In this document: one piece after another, positions 25,324 through 37,589 of the stretch
Layout: every line of letters begins with the position of its first letter
How positions within the stretch are numbered: position 1 is the stretch's first letter
DNA from: Chamaea fasciata
Taxonomy: Eukaryota > Chordata > Aves > Passeriformes > Sylviidae
NCBI GenBank assembly: GCA_029207755.1
Contig: JARCOQ010000002.1
Location: forward strand, 14,833,156 to 14,897,155
Reading direction: 5' to 3'
DNA length: 64,000 nucleotides
The notes under the pieces: model-generated
What the model was told of the DNA's origin: nothing
The model's database searches: none
Seen by the model: only the letters and a program-made list of their open reading frames with translations
Program-made: the position numbers and the translations under genes

Positions 25324-28300
25324 CTCTCCTTCTGTAATGCAGGACAAAGACCAGATTTATTTCAGACAGCTCCAGGAGAAATTTGTATTTTCAAATGCAC
25401 AACATGAATTTTAATGGAAACCCTTTTGGGTTTATGCGACAACTTATATGCAAGTATAACTAATCTGTTCACTATCATGCAAGTGTCCTCTAGAAACACT
25501 TTTTTCCTTTGGAGTCAGCCTGCAGACCTGAGAAAAAGGCTGTCTAAATATTAATCCAAACTAGGAAAAGAGAGATTGCACCTAATCAACCCAACACAAG
25601 TATGTGCTGATAGCCACAGCAATGGATGCAGATATGATTTAAAATAGTGAACAGGTCATTGTTTGAATTCTGCAAGCGTCTTTAACTTTGAACTTTGGCT
25701 TTTACAGATGCAGTACACAGTTAAGTAGCCAGTAGCCACAGAGACCTCAAATGCAAATGATTTGTTCTCCATAGCACAGTAGCAGTATTAGGCATTCATG
25801 ATATCTGCTGGAGCAGGTCCATAATACAAATGGCAGAGCAAAGTGACTAATGAAATCACAGGCATGTTCAGCCAAAGAAATGAAATGGAGATGTGAACAA
25901 CAATATTTGCTCTAGTGATTAGGATGTGAATATACATGGACATCACTCCGTATCAAATAAATATGGTGCTATTCTGGCTTCTCCCTTTGTTGACATAAGC
26001 TACTGTCAATAAAGGGGAAATCTTTAGGATATCTGCTTCTTAAATTTATTCTGTACTCCTCATTTTGTTCACCTAATTACTACATAATGCAAATATTCTT
26101 AGCAGAATCAGAGTTTAATATCTATTACTTTTTTTTTTTTTTTCACACTGCATGCACTGAATTTTCCTAGATATTTTTGGCCTCATGCTTGTGAGGTTTA
26201 TTTACTAGTAAAGTACTGCAGTTGCAGGCTTTCTGCAGCTGTTTTAACTCACCATCCTATATGCAAGCCACTCAATACTAACTTGCTTCTCCCAAAAAAT
26301 AAAAAAGCCACCCTACAGTAAATCAAGCCAAAATTTCTTTTCAAGCAAGTCATGTTTGGCATTGCTTACAGAACAGTTAGCATTTCTGAATGATTAAAGC
26401 AAATCCTTGAGAGCATCTGACTCCACAGGAACCCCAGAGTAAATGACACTTGGCCATTTGCTCCCATCTAACTGCAAGTTATGATATGCTTTTTTGCATT
26501 TGCAGTTATGAAAGCCCCCAGAGGACATAGTTATGGTCCTCTCAGCATCTTTTCAGCAGCCTGTTCTACTGTGATATGTCTTCCCAGATAAAATAATATT
26601 GCAGTTTGTGGTGTGAATATCCCAAATCAGTAACTTAACAAAGATAGATGCAACCAACAGGATGTCTTTGCTTTCTCTCAAATTCTGAGTGCACTTGTAA
26701 GCTTTTTAAATGCTATTTAAAAGTCATTAAGTAAATGGAGGTTTTTAATGTCAAAGATTTACTTCATTATTTTATCCCCTCCTGTGCTTCCACAATATTT
26801 TACCCAACTCTCCACAGACACAGCTCTTAAGGTTTGTCCAGGTTCCATCCAGGAGATTTAGCTCTTATGTAACTTTGCTCAGAGCTGTCCTGCTGCTTGT
26901 CATCTGTCCTGCCCAGCCCCCCAAACCAGGAATCCACACACATTCCTCTCAGCTTTTAGACTGTTATCTTTAGACACTTTCATAGTCTGAGATAGAACCT
27001 GTTAATACACACCTGATTACCCTCATAGATTTTGTACAAAAGAAGCGTGCGGCCAATAAATTAACCAACTCTACTTGGAAGTTGTGAAGTTATTAAAGAA
27101 AAATCTTGTTATTTTTGAATCAGCTTCCACCTTTTCCAGGCCACACAAGCCTTCCATGGATGCCTGCATGGACCTCAAGATAAAAAAGAGGTCTCTGTCT
27201 GGCCAAAGGAAGCTGTCTATACAAAGTCAGACGTGCTTTGTTTCCACACTATCTTGGAACAGAAGTAAAAATAATGAAATTTTTCAGATGATTATGTATG
27301 TATACATATATAAAATATGTAGAAAATATTTCTTGGATTCTGAGTTCAGTTAACTGAAGACATTTGTACAGAAGGAGAGAATACACTGCCATCTTGATTC
27401 TTTCAGCATCATCTCAGACCATAAAACACCTGCTTAATTGCTAACACAGCAGGTTAGATGCTCAGACCTCTCTTCCCACCTGTTGCTAGAAATACAATGC
27501 TTGACTCAGTTTTGAAAGACCCAGTCAGACTGCAATAGTGACATTAAATCAAATAAATTCTAGAACAGTAGCAGACCCTACTGGATACAGAGAATCTGTT
27601 GTCTGTTAAGAAAAGCATTCCCATTAGTTAACCTCTCTACAGCAGACTTACATGATTTAGCCTTTCCTCAAGTGTCTGTGAAGAAAAAAACATAGTCTTT
27701 TCTGAAGGTTGTGAAAATCTGAAGTGGTCAACAGAGGCTCTTCAGAGGAAGTGAAGCCTGAGATCTTAACATTGTGAAATGACAAATTCATCTGAAATAC
27801 AACTCCACCAAAATTCAGCAGGTGACAAGAAGGTCTCTTGAGCCATAAGCCTGCACTTCAAATGTGGACAAAAAACACCCAACCCAAGAAATAGGTTCAA
27901 TTATTTCAGCAGCAGTAAGGCACATAGGTGCCACAATTCTGTCTCTTCACTCCCTGTACAGCCATTTGAAAGACTACAGGCATTGCCTGAAAGTCTCTGG
28001 TTCCAGTGGAGTATGATGGCAGCTATAAATGGTGATGCTGCTGTAGCCCCTTATGCTCACTCTGTGCATGACTGAGGCTTTCACTCTGACAATTGCCATC
28101 ATCCTCCACAGCAATGGTATGTTTGCATTCCCAGCACTGGGCTGCAGCAGCATTTGAGGTGGGATAAACTGGAGGCAGAGGCCAAAGTGTCCATCTGTAA
28201 CTCTCTTAGCACGCTGTTTGTAAAGTCACATTAGGAGACTGTGAAAGAGTGTCGTGGGGTAGCCTGTGCAGTGTTTGTATGTGTGAGGTTCTTACTAAAG

Positions 28301-28665
28301 GTGAAACAAAGTGGAAAGAAAAATAATTCTCCTTTAATTTGTATTACAAAATTCTGGTAGGTTTTTTTCCTGAAGATCTATAGTTCAAGCCAAGTGGTAG
28401 ACCTGAAAATAAAGGAAACATACTTGTTTTAAATTAAAAGTACTGCTGCTTGTTGGTTTTCTATATTTCGACATGTTATAGAGATTGCAAATGCCTCCCA
28501 TCATTATCAACCAGAAGAAAATTTATTTTGCAATATAAAATGTAAGAAGAGAGAAAGAAGAGGAGGAGAAGGAAGCCTCAGAGTATTACATCATTTGCTG
28601 AGTCCTTCTGTGGACTCTCCCCACAGCCATCATTAATATTTGCCAGGCAAGCTGATTCAGTGTAC
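25324..28665. other. Non-coding stretch
   Basis: Nothing recognisable. A T15 tract lies at about 26,130-26,144. No ORF has a domain or a plausible splice context. Confidence 0.5.
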
Positions 28666-29053
28666 TCAGAAATTTGAATGCAAATATGGAACATGAGGCA
28701 TTTTCTCATCTATTAGCTGGTGCTCAAAATAATGTGCCTGACCTAATATGCACACATTAGAAAGATCAAACCTCTTGGTGAGACAGTTGATATTGTTCTT
28801 GGACAAGGACTCATATAATTTCATGGGGGCCTCATAAATTTGCTGTAAGGTACTTATCGGGATTTTGGTATCACAGACTGTTACCACAAAGAATAGTGCA
28901 TAGTGCAGCAATGCAGAATAGGCGATCATCAAAATGTAAACGAACTCCTCTAAGAGAATAATTTCTGTAGAGTCTCATAGTAAAACTGGAATCATTGATA
29001 AGGCCAGGAGCATAACAAAGAAGCTGAACAATGGCACAGGAACAGACATCTAG
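28666..29053 (-). other. Unexplained ORF region, membrane-like
   Basis: On the minus strand, 28,666-28,932 encodes 88 codons with a hydrophobic start (MMIAYSALLHYALFFVVTV), then a polar C-terminus that ends PHVPYLHSNF before a stop. Reading upstream in the same frame there is a single TGA at about 28,976. Before it lies another hydrophobic run (PLFSFFVMLLALSMIPVLL), directly after an acceptor-like TTTCTAG near 29,053. A second frame across the same bases is also open, which weakens the case. This could be a decayed membrane-protein exon or chance. I do not recognise a family. Confidence 0.25.
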
Positions 29054-30785
29054 AAATCACAATCATCTTTTATAAAACACTCACAGTATTAGAAGCAGGA
29101 AAGTTTGATCACAAGCACATAAATAAGTGACTGCAGGAGCTTTGTAATAGATGGTTTTGGGTGGAAAAAGGGGGAAGCAAAGTTGCAATGAAGAACCACA
29201 CTGTTCTGTATACAAAACCAGTGGCATCCTTAGAACCTCTGTGTTTTGTAATCACCTTGCAATTTGTCTCAGCACAAGGGTTTTGAAATATTTGTTCAAG
29301 CTGATTTGGCATACATCTGCTTCATTCCTTTACACACAAAATAATTGGACATACTGCTCTCTGACTTACAGCAGAGACATAAAAACATATTGAAAGTAGA
29401 AGAATAGGTGAAATTTCCTTCTCGCTTGGTAGGATTTGTGAGACAAATGGTGGACACAAGGCTGGTTCCATCAAAAAGGGCTCTAAAACTAGACTCTGCA
29501 TACTGGTAAGCTAAGGTCAGGCTCCTGTCATCAGATCCCATGTCATAACCTGCTCTTACAGAGTGCAGAGGGCTTTTACACACTTGTACACACATTCAGC
29601 CTCATTGGCTAAAAGGGCAGGAGGGCTGCAACTGGGATGCCAGCACCTGTGCAGCTCGAGGTGTGTTCCTTCAGGCACCCAGCAGTGTGACTGTCAAGAT
29701 ATTCATTGTAACAGAGATGCTGACATTATTCTTTGCATTTTTAACAAGCTACTAGTGAAGTATTGTAAGTGATGCAGCTGCTTTTATATTAGCATGGAAT
29801 TATGTGGAGTTAGTGAGGATCAGTGTCATGTCAGGCATCAAAGAATCATCCACTTTTTTCAAAATATCAACATGGTGCTGTAGAGGGAACATATTCTTAT
29901 ACCTGAAAGCCTATTATGAAAGCCTATTCTGTACAGAACAGATAGACTTCCCTGGCAACTAGTTCTAGGTGCAGTTTATTGTGAGCTACTGCACTACAGA
30001 ATCATAGAGCAAGCTGGATCAAGCTGTAAAAGCCAACATCCAGTTAAATCTCACTAAGTTCTATTTTGAAAAGCAATTTGTTTGAAGTGGACTTAATTTC
30101 ATTTAAAGCCAACAGCCTCTGAAATCACCAAGATTATTTCAAATACATCACCTGATATATTTTGCATATGCATTCATTGCCCTAAATTGAGTCTCTAATT
30201 TTTTTTTCAAATTAAGAAAAAAACCAAACCACCACATTTTTGAAAATTGTCAGAAGGCTATATAGCACAGTTGAGGTGGCAAATATATCTGTCATTTTCT
30301 CAGAGTTTGGAACACAGCACATTCAAGAAAACTCATAGAAATTCAGTTTTTGGAGAAAAAAATGAAACAGAGAAAATCTTATGGCTGAGAAAATTAATGA
30401 AAAATTAGCAGCATCTCTAAGTATAATGTACAAATATTTCTACAACAATAGCTGTACATAATGCCTACTAAACTATGTCTATAAACCTAAATATATTAAA
30501 AACAATAAACAGATATAAATACTGGTGTTCAGCCTCTAAAGGCTCAAATAAAAAAAAAAAAAAAAGAAAGAAAAAAGAAGGAAATTAAGCAGATAAATCC
30601 AGCGTTAGTAGGTGCAATATCAAAGTTGTTCTATTTGACTTCTTATGCTTTTTACACCAAATGTAGTACAGCTGTTACTGTCATACTGTTAAAGTAACTA
30701 TTCCTTCCCCCTCCTCCTGGCACTTAAATATTGTATCTATACCCAGAAATTATTTCTATACCTAACAATATCCAAAAAAAAATAT

Positions 30786-30786
<1 letters not shown>
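29054..30786. other. Non-coding stretch
   Basis: The minus ORF at 29,296-29,595 (99 codons) is open but has no recognisable family. A short AGAATCATAGAG motif at about 29,999 may be the 3' tip of a decayed minus-strand CR1. An A tract with AAAG units lies at 30,548-30,580. Confidence 0.4.

Positions 30787-30830
<44 letters not shown>
30787..30830. repeat. (CTAT)11 microsatellite
   Basis: Eleven perfect CTAT units, probably length-polymorphic. Looser GATA/TAGA-type sequence recurs at 31,395-31,465. Confidence 0.97.
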
Positions 30831-30831
<1 letters not shown>

Positions 30832-33538
30832 ATATACACATATAAATATATATAACATGATACACTCACTGTGGTGTATTTTATAGCTATATAGCTCTGT
30901 TAAGATAGTTATTGATGTCACTATATGTCTAGATGAGAAAAACAGCCTGGACTCCCATTAATCATGTGAGATGCTGGAAGCAAACCACTAGCATTGCAGC
31001 AGCCTTTGAGTGAGGTTCAAAACTGACTGAACCATCATCGACTTTATAAAAAACATTTAAGAAAGCATGTCATTTATTGCTCTTTTTACATGCACACATG
31101 CTGGTCCATGTCTCGTGATCAGCAAAAGTGGATACCACACAGGATTTGAAGGCAACAATCCTACAATCTCCACCTCACATGAAGAAATATTGAAGATATT
31201 CTGGTGGAATTCCACAGCCATTTAAACCACCCAACATCTGCTTTGGTGAACTTTGTTTGTGCAGCCATCTCAAATTATGCTTAAATTGCTCATTGTAGGC
31301 TCAGCCTAGGCTTAAATTATCATGGAACTCACTCTTCACACCGGCATATGGTAGGAAAGAGGTGTTAAAAACCAGTGTGCTTGAATTATCAAAATAAACG
31401 TCTATGTACATATAGATATAGACATAGAATATAGATATGGAACATGGATACATAGATATAAATGAAAATTACCATCATCATAAGGATGATTTTTCAGTTC
31501 TTGCAGAACTGCATCATACACTGTTTTAGTCATATGTTAATAGTACCCTGCACAAGCTCAAACAGAAATTATCTAAATTCTTTCAGAATCCTGCTCTCAA
31601 AAAAAGAAAAAAAAGAGAAGGAAAATAAAAAAAGAAAGGAGTTATGTATAGCAGTGTGGTGAGCAAAACCAGCACAAGCAGCAAGGGTGTGAAAAGCTGG
31701 TATGTTTCAAATGCATATCAGGTAAATATGTCACAGCAGCAGCTTGAATTAAGCAGTGGTGTTGATAGGAAGCATTTGACTTATTCTCTGTCTTTGTGCA
31801 AATGTTAAGCAGGAAACATGGACTGAAAATATGGTGATATTTTTAAATAAATGTTTTGAGTTAATTTCTTCAGGATTATCTGGGCAGCATTTAGTTAAAA
31901 TGATGCTTAAATTGTGCTTTTCAAAACTGTTCAGGGTTGACATAGTTCAACTCACAAGTAAAAATCAGTAGGAGTTTTACTGCTGACTTCTACAGAATAT
32001 AAGCCAATGCTGAACACTTCTGAAAATAGCTTTCCATCTGTATATCTATGTAAATGAATAGGGACTGTTAGTAAAAATAGGAACAGAAAAGATCAGGTTT
32101 TTAATTTTAAAAATTGAAGTTAAATATAGTCACTACACTAGAAAACAAAAACACAAGAAAATCTAAGACAAACTTTAATACTTTTTGCTTTCATTTATGG
32201 CAGGAATGGATGGAAAACAGCTCCATTGCCTCAGGCTTTCTAAGGTCATTAGAAACCATGAACTCCTTAGTAATGGCGCTTCATGCTTCTAGTGGACAGA
32301 TGAGGACCGAGCCATCTCTGAGTTAGTCCCAGGCAGTCAACAACTCCTAAAAGAAATAGATGTGTCAGCCAATACCATCAAAAACATCATTTCCTAATTT
32401 AGTAGAAGTAGAAACCTACTTCCCATTTCCCCTAAGCAGACCATTTCTTCTCCCATTAAAGGTAGTCCTTTCTTTGAAGGAACACCCTTTGTGACAAGCA
32501 AACATCTGTTGACTTGGAACCAGCATTTACAGTAATCAATATTTAACACATGAATAATCCTACTGACTACAGGGAGGCTGCTGGTGTGCCTCAAAGAGCC
32601 TTATTTTAGTACTTTGTACGCTCACAGCCTGACTACTACAGAAGTTAGCAAATTTCATGGCAAGATCTGGGAATACTGCTTTTGGTGTTTTAGGCCTGCT
32701 CAGTTTTGGTTCCTTTAGGTCTTTCTGACCTCACTGCACTTTCAGACGGCTTTACTGACTATAGGGTCATCTTGCATTTTTGCTCCATTGTGGACCTCTA
32801 TGGACAAGAGATCTAGTGGGCTAGAAAACAAGCTGATATAAAAGGCCAGGAGCCTTATCAGCGGCAAATTTAGCTCTTGAAATCTTGAAGACTGTTCTGA
32901 GCAGCAATGCAGTGTGGGAAGGAGGACCTATGTGACACTGCTCTTGGTAAGTAGGTAGAAGAAGTTTATTCAAAGTCATTAAAGTCTTGTAGGTTTTAAG
33001 AGATTTTTTTTTGATAAGAGGTTTGAAATCTTTGATGTACTTTGCTATATTATCCAATTCAGATTTAATTATATCCTTTACTGATTTGCCAACCCAAGTG
33101 GCACTTCCAGTATTACTTGATTTTTCTTCTTTTCTTTAGATAGGTCTTTTTAAAAATCAGGAAGTCAAGAAGAGAGGAAGTAGTACTAACAACATGATAA
33201 GCTTATCTTCCCATGGCACCGAGAACTTGATGCTACCACCTTCTGTGCATCTTGGGCTGTACTTACGGTCTCAGAAAAGAGTAAAGCTTATTAAAAAAAT
33301 CAAGGTCATCAGAATGAAGCTAGTTTTGTCATAGGTGGGGATTTTTTGCTTTGTTTTTTATATGTTGTGTGGCTTTTTATCTACAGGGCCCATGCAGAAG
33401 AAATAGTAAACATGGTACAAGTACCTTTTTGTGTAGGTTCCACTAGCTCTGGAATGCATCCGTGTACTGATCTTGATTCATTCCCCAAGCCTACATCACC
33501 ATCAAAATCCTTATACCTACACTTATAGAATATTGACA
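30831..33538. other. Non-coding stretch
   Basis: AT-rich, with no gene recognised. An acceptor-like CTTTCATTTATGGCAG at 32,188-32,203 precedes a 41-codon open stretch ending near 32,326. No partner exon was found, so I do not call it. Confidence 0.45.
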
Positions 33539-33700
33539 ACATCAATAGCTGTACAGCTTTATAAAGCAACATACAGGAATACACTAAAGGCTATATATTA
33601 GGCTACAAAATCAACAGCTGTATAATTCTAGCAATAGCTATAGAACTGTAACATCAATAACTATACAACTTCATAAAGTAACATACAATAAGATAGAGTC
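33539..33700. repeat. Imperfect tandem duplication, about 112-bp period
   Basis: A block beginning ACATCAATAGCTGTACAGC at 33,539 recurs, diverged, as ACATCAATAACTATACAAC at about 33,651. Both run into TTATAAAG/TCATAAAG and ACATACA. Related sub-motifs (ATCAACAGCTGTATAATTC) lie in between. It abuts the 3' end of the ERVK-type element. Confidence 0.6.
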
Positions 33701-33794
33701 TATATGTTCCCATCACCCACATGTTTTTGCTTATTCTGAGGAGTTAGGGGAAGCACTGCCAGGTTCATTGCTTCTAGGGGCATTATCCAACACT

Positions 33795-34560
33795 GGTCAA
33801 ATGCAACATGCGGGCACCCACCGAAATTCAGTATCTGTCGAGGTACAGTCATATCCATGTCCCCAGGTAACAAGATCCCATGGGACCTCCCAGGCTTGCG
33901 TCTGCAAATTATGAACCCAGACTGGAACTGGGCCACGGATCCTGCCACTTGGTGACTGTAATGACAAAAAGTGCATTAAAATAACAAGTATTGTACACAA
34001 GGGAGGAATAGTTACATGATTCAACGTAAACACAGCTTTTCAAACTCTTGCCTGTGGGGTTTCACTTATCATTCCCCCTTTTTATTCTTGAAGAAAGGCT
34101 TTAAGTGTAGAATGAAAATGTTCTACAATAGCTTGACCAGTCAAAGAATGTGAAATACCAGTGACATGCTGAACACCCCACAATTGCAAGAATTATTGGG
34201 TATGATGAGCGACATAACCAGGTCCATTATCAGTCCTGACAACACATGGTACACCTAAGGCTGCAAAAGCATCATGTAAATATGAGATTGCATCCCTTGC
34301 CTTCTCTCTTGCATACACAGAAGCCCAAAAGGCCTTAGAATAAGTGTCCACAGAAATATGTACATATTTAAGGCAACCAAACTGAAACATGAGTAACATC
34401 AGACTGCCATAGCTGAAGAGTCTCTAGAGTTCGTTCCATCCTGAGTCATAGTGACATGTTGCTGACAATCAGAGCATGAGGCAACAATATCATGTGCTGC
34501 TGCAGATGTAAGATGGATTTGGTGTCATAGAGCATGAGCCCCTGATGGAAAAATTGATAT
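33795..34560 (-). pseudogene. ERVK-type integrase remnant
   Basis: Reading on the minus strand, the zinc-binding region (34,555-34,430) shows a His-containing helix and a CSDCQQH Cys pair. The catalytic core follows (34,399-34,193), with HISVDTYSKAFWAS giving the first Asp and RTDNGPGY giving the second (34,223-34,233). The C-terminal DNA-binding domain (33,960-33,797) reads VTWGHGYDCTSTDTEFRWVPA. Frameshifts and stops separate the parts. The catalytic Glu region lies in a broken stretch around 34,060-34,150. It is inactive. Confidence 0.8.
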
Positions 34561-34601
34561 GACTGAATCGCTTGTTGTAAATTGTCTGTTACCAGGGCAG
34601 C

Positions 34602-35120
34602 TCACGCTGGGGCTGTCAGCTTATCTGCATGGGCATTTCCTTCCATTATGAACCCAGGCAAGCTAGTGTGACTACAAACATGAAGAATATAAAATGGTGC
34701 CATTCGTTGACCTAAAGTGTGCCATAATGTTTTTAATAAATGAAACAATTTCTTACTATTTGCCTCTTTCAGAACAGCATGATCCAATCGACAAACTATA
34801 TTGCATACAAATTAAGAATCAGATACAAGATTTAAATTCTCATAAGGTCAGGCTTTGAAAGCCATTATGACTGCTCTCAATTATGCTAACTGAGGGGATC
34901 TGCCTTGGTGGCCTATAAGATCACGCGACTGATCTCCCTCCTTCCAGATGACAATTGCTTTTCCCATCCACCCTGATCCATCAGTAAAAACTGTGTACCC
35001 CTGTAAAGAGGTCAAGGAATACAGTGATGATTCCACAATTTGCCATTTGAGATGTAGCTGCAAAAATTTATGTGCAAGGTGGTGGAACAGTACTTTCCCT
35101 GGAAAGAATACCATGGCCAT
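34602..35120 (-). pseudogene. ERVK-type RNase H remnant
   Basis: The minus frame at 35,120-34,881 contains GYTVFTDGSGWMG, the first catalytic Asp motif of retroviral RNase H (TDGSG at about 34,972-34,986). The frame at 34,787-34,602 contains a C-terminal RNase H region with HVCSHTSLPGF and NAHADKL, including the late conserved His and Asp. The two parts are in broken frames with a stop between them. Confidence 0.75.
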
Positions 35121-35147
35121 TTGTAAAACAGAGCTATTTGCCAGTCA

Positions 35148-36753
35148 CTAGTCCCAATAGTCAGAGGTCAAAGGCACAGTCATAATGGCTGGGTCTTGCC
35201 CTGACAACTGGACACACTGTTGTCTGACTTTACAAATTACGTGAGCAACCAATTCTAAGTGAGTGGTAACTGTCTTCCTGTGCCAATATGATAGAAATAC
35301 CCATTCAAAGAAATGCAAAGGATCTCGCCAACTGGCATGCCTTTGGACTATGAGGCCCACAGGATGGTCCTGAGACAGTAAAATATATACACTGAGAGGT
35401 ATGGTGGTAACCACTCTCCAAGCTTTTTCCCCTTGTATTGCTAATTCTACTTGCTTCAATGCAGCAAGTGCTTCTGGTGACAAGCTCCTGGAAGATAACA
35501 AGGAGGGATCACCTTTAAATAAATCAAAATGTGGTGCCAACAGCACATTCGGGAATCCCAACAATGGTCTGATACAATTAATTGTGCCTAGCAATTTTTG
35601 CAAGTCATTCAATGTTTGTACAAAATGCTGAATGGTCACCTTCTGTGGTTCAACAGTTTGATCCAAGATTTTCATTCCCAAATACTTCCAGGGAGCTTGT
35701 CGCTGTACTTTCTCAGGAGCAACACACAAACCATAACTTATTAAAGCCTCTTGCATTACAGGCATTACCACGTTGAGCTGTTCTACACTTGGTGCAGCCA
35801 CTAAGATATCGTCCATGTAGTGATAACAATACACCTGTGGAAATTGTTTCCTAACCTGTGATAATGCTTGTGCCGCATACAACTGACAAATGGTAGGGCT
35901 GTTCTTCTTCCTTTGAGGTAATACAATCCAATGATCTCTTTTTCCTGGCTCATTATTCTTTAGAGGGGACAGTAAAAGCAAACTTGGGAGCATTATACGG
36001 ATGCAAGAGTATAGTAAAAACCCACTTCTTCAGGTCTGTCACAGTACACATAGTCTGTAGCTGGACAAATAAATCTGGTTATACTAAGAAACCCAATATG
36101 GTTCTCCTAGTTCGATAAACAAGTCCCAAGTTGTACAATGATAGGACGGATTTAAACCCAGGCAGAGACCTCAACCAATCCCTTCCAACTCTAAAATGCA
36201 GATGTATCCTTGGCCAGGGAGCTGGGCACTGTTAAAATCCAGACCAATCAGTTGTCTGGACCCAGAAGTTTTGAACCCACTATATAAGAAGGTTATGAAC
36301 AATAAAACAGGCTGTTTGCTGATGACCCTCGGTGTACTCTGTCTTGTGTCTGTCTCCTGCCCACAGCCACATGTAACACAGATCAACAATACAAATATCC
36401 CAAGTAGTTGGAATCATGGTGGGAGAAGGCATACCTTGCTGCAATCCTTCCATACTTTCCATCACCTCATTAACCCGGTGGAGATTCTTACATGATCTCT
36501 TTTTGACCACAAATACTGGAGTGTTCCAAGAACTCCGTGATGGTTCAATATGATTTTGTGCCAGCTGCTCATTAACTAAATCTTTGAGAGTCGTCCATTT
36601 TTCATGAGTCAGGGGCCACTGGTCAATCCATATAGGCTGTGTAGTCAGCCACTGTAGTGGTATGGTAGGTCTGTGCTGACTGCTCTCCACAGCGGCCCCT
36701 AGGAAAAATCCTGCTTTTCTGTTGTCATGGTGACTCCGCATTGAGTCAGACAA
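35148..36753 (-). pseudogene. ERVK-type reverse transcriptase, split by an LTR
   Basis: The N-terminal part (36,753 to 36,379) has the RT entry text PIWIDQWPLTHEKW and HIEPSRSSWNTPVFVVKK, then PSPTMIPTTW and IVDL. Here a 342-bp LTR interrupts it. The reading resumes at 36,036 and continues through FAFTVPS, a 281-codon frame (35,993-35,148) with YMDD at 35,808-35,819, and the connection region. The residues after the first catalytic Asp are DLKKW, whereas the class usually has DLKD, so it was already drifting. The interruption sits exactly at the DL codons, which form part of the target duplication. Enzyme activity is lost. Confidence 0.85.
36037..36378 (+). mobile_element. Solo LTR nested in RT, with 6-bp duplication
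   Basis: A 342-bp insertion starting TGTCACAGTACACATAG and ending ACATGTAACA, flanked by CAGGTC (36,031-36,036) and CAGATC (36,379-36,384), a 6-bp target duplication with one mismatch. A TATA box (ACTATATAAGAAGG, about 36,279-36,292) and AATAAA (36,301) lie in the same order and spacing as in the minus-strand LTR at 58.05 kb, so the two belong to one family. A 6-bp duplication is usual for class II (ERVK) integration. It is in the opposite orientation to its host element. Confidence 0.85.
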
Positions 36754-36815
36754 TCATGTCTCCTCAAATTTACAGGCACCAAAATTACATAAGGGAGGTT
36801 GGTAGCTACCTGCCC

Positions 36816-36863
36816 ATCAGGATTAATAATAATCAGGATTAATAGTAATCAGGATTAATAATA
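36816..36863. repeat. Three tandem 16-bp units
   Basis: ATCAGGATTAATAATA occurs three times head to tail, the second copy with one change (AGTA). Because 16 is not a multiple of three, the expansion adds to the frameshifts between protease and RT of the ERVK-type element. Confidence 0.9.
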
Positions 36864-36879
36864 CTCACAGCTGGTGGTA

Positions 36880-37290
36880 ACTTCGGTAACTGGCAGTTGT
36901 ACCCCCAACTCCTGACACTGCTGCAGAAAGTACTGTGGGCCAAGTAGAAGGCTACTGTTTCTTTGAAACAAGAGTGACATCAGCTCCTGTGTCAATCATG
37001 CCAGTAATAGTCATCTGCGGGGGTGAACCTTGTGTGAATGCTAAAGAACACATGATATTAAGTCTAGAGTCAGTAATTATTTGGGTCCAAAAAACCTCGG
37101 GGGTGCCTGTGGACCTGATGAACCTGTGGACCTGAACCCTCCAGTCCCTCTCTCAAAAGATTCTGCACTAGGTACTTGTGCCACAAAAGGTATCAATCGA
37201 GCAACACAACTTTGCTTTGGTATAGTGATGGGGGGTGATGGTGTCCACGCCGTAGCACAAATCTGCCCAAGATAGTCTGCATCAATAGCT
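36880..37290 (-). pseudogene. ERVK-type dUTPase and protease remnant
   Basis: Minus-strand reading from about 37,285 gives a dUTPase-like segment (IDADYLGQI, then IPKQSC and ARLIPF). A stop follows, then the retropepsin active-site text GMIDTGADVTLVS, with the DTGAD codons at 36,979-36,993. The catalytic Asp is intact. A stop soon follows (after VSKKQ), and a 16-bp triplication lies just downstream (36,816-36,863). A dUTPase next to protease is typical of betaretroviruses. It is non-functional because of stops and frameshifts. Confidence 0.75.
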
Positions 37291-37589
37291 CCAAGTCAAC
37301 ACAAACAGCCCTTGCAAGGTAGCACATGAATGTCCCACCAGTAATGCACTCAATCCATGCCCCAAAGGCCCAAAAGCATCTAATGGTATCTTGTGTACCT
37401 TGTTGTCATTTATGTGACTGAGACAGTTGTGACGACATCCATTCCTGCACTCCCTTTGGTTCTGGAGCTGAGTTTGACACATAAGCCTGGAAGAGGTTGC
37501 CTGGATGCATTTTTATCTGAACTTGCATCCCTGCCACGCTCTGCTTTCCATTTTCTGGTGGCCCTCTGGGCAGTAGTGCTTATCCTCTG

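Noticed and set aside
30787..30830. Regular repeats as a CRISPR-like array
   Set aside because: They are uniform 4-bp units without spacers, i.e. a microsatellite in a vertebrate genome.
35401..35776. Plus-strand ORFs over the ERVK-type pol
   Set aside because: They are shadows of the minus-strand RT frame, which has clear motifs.
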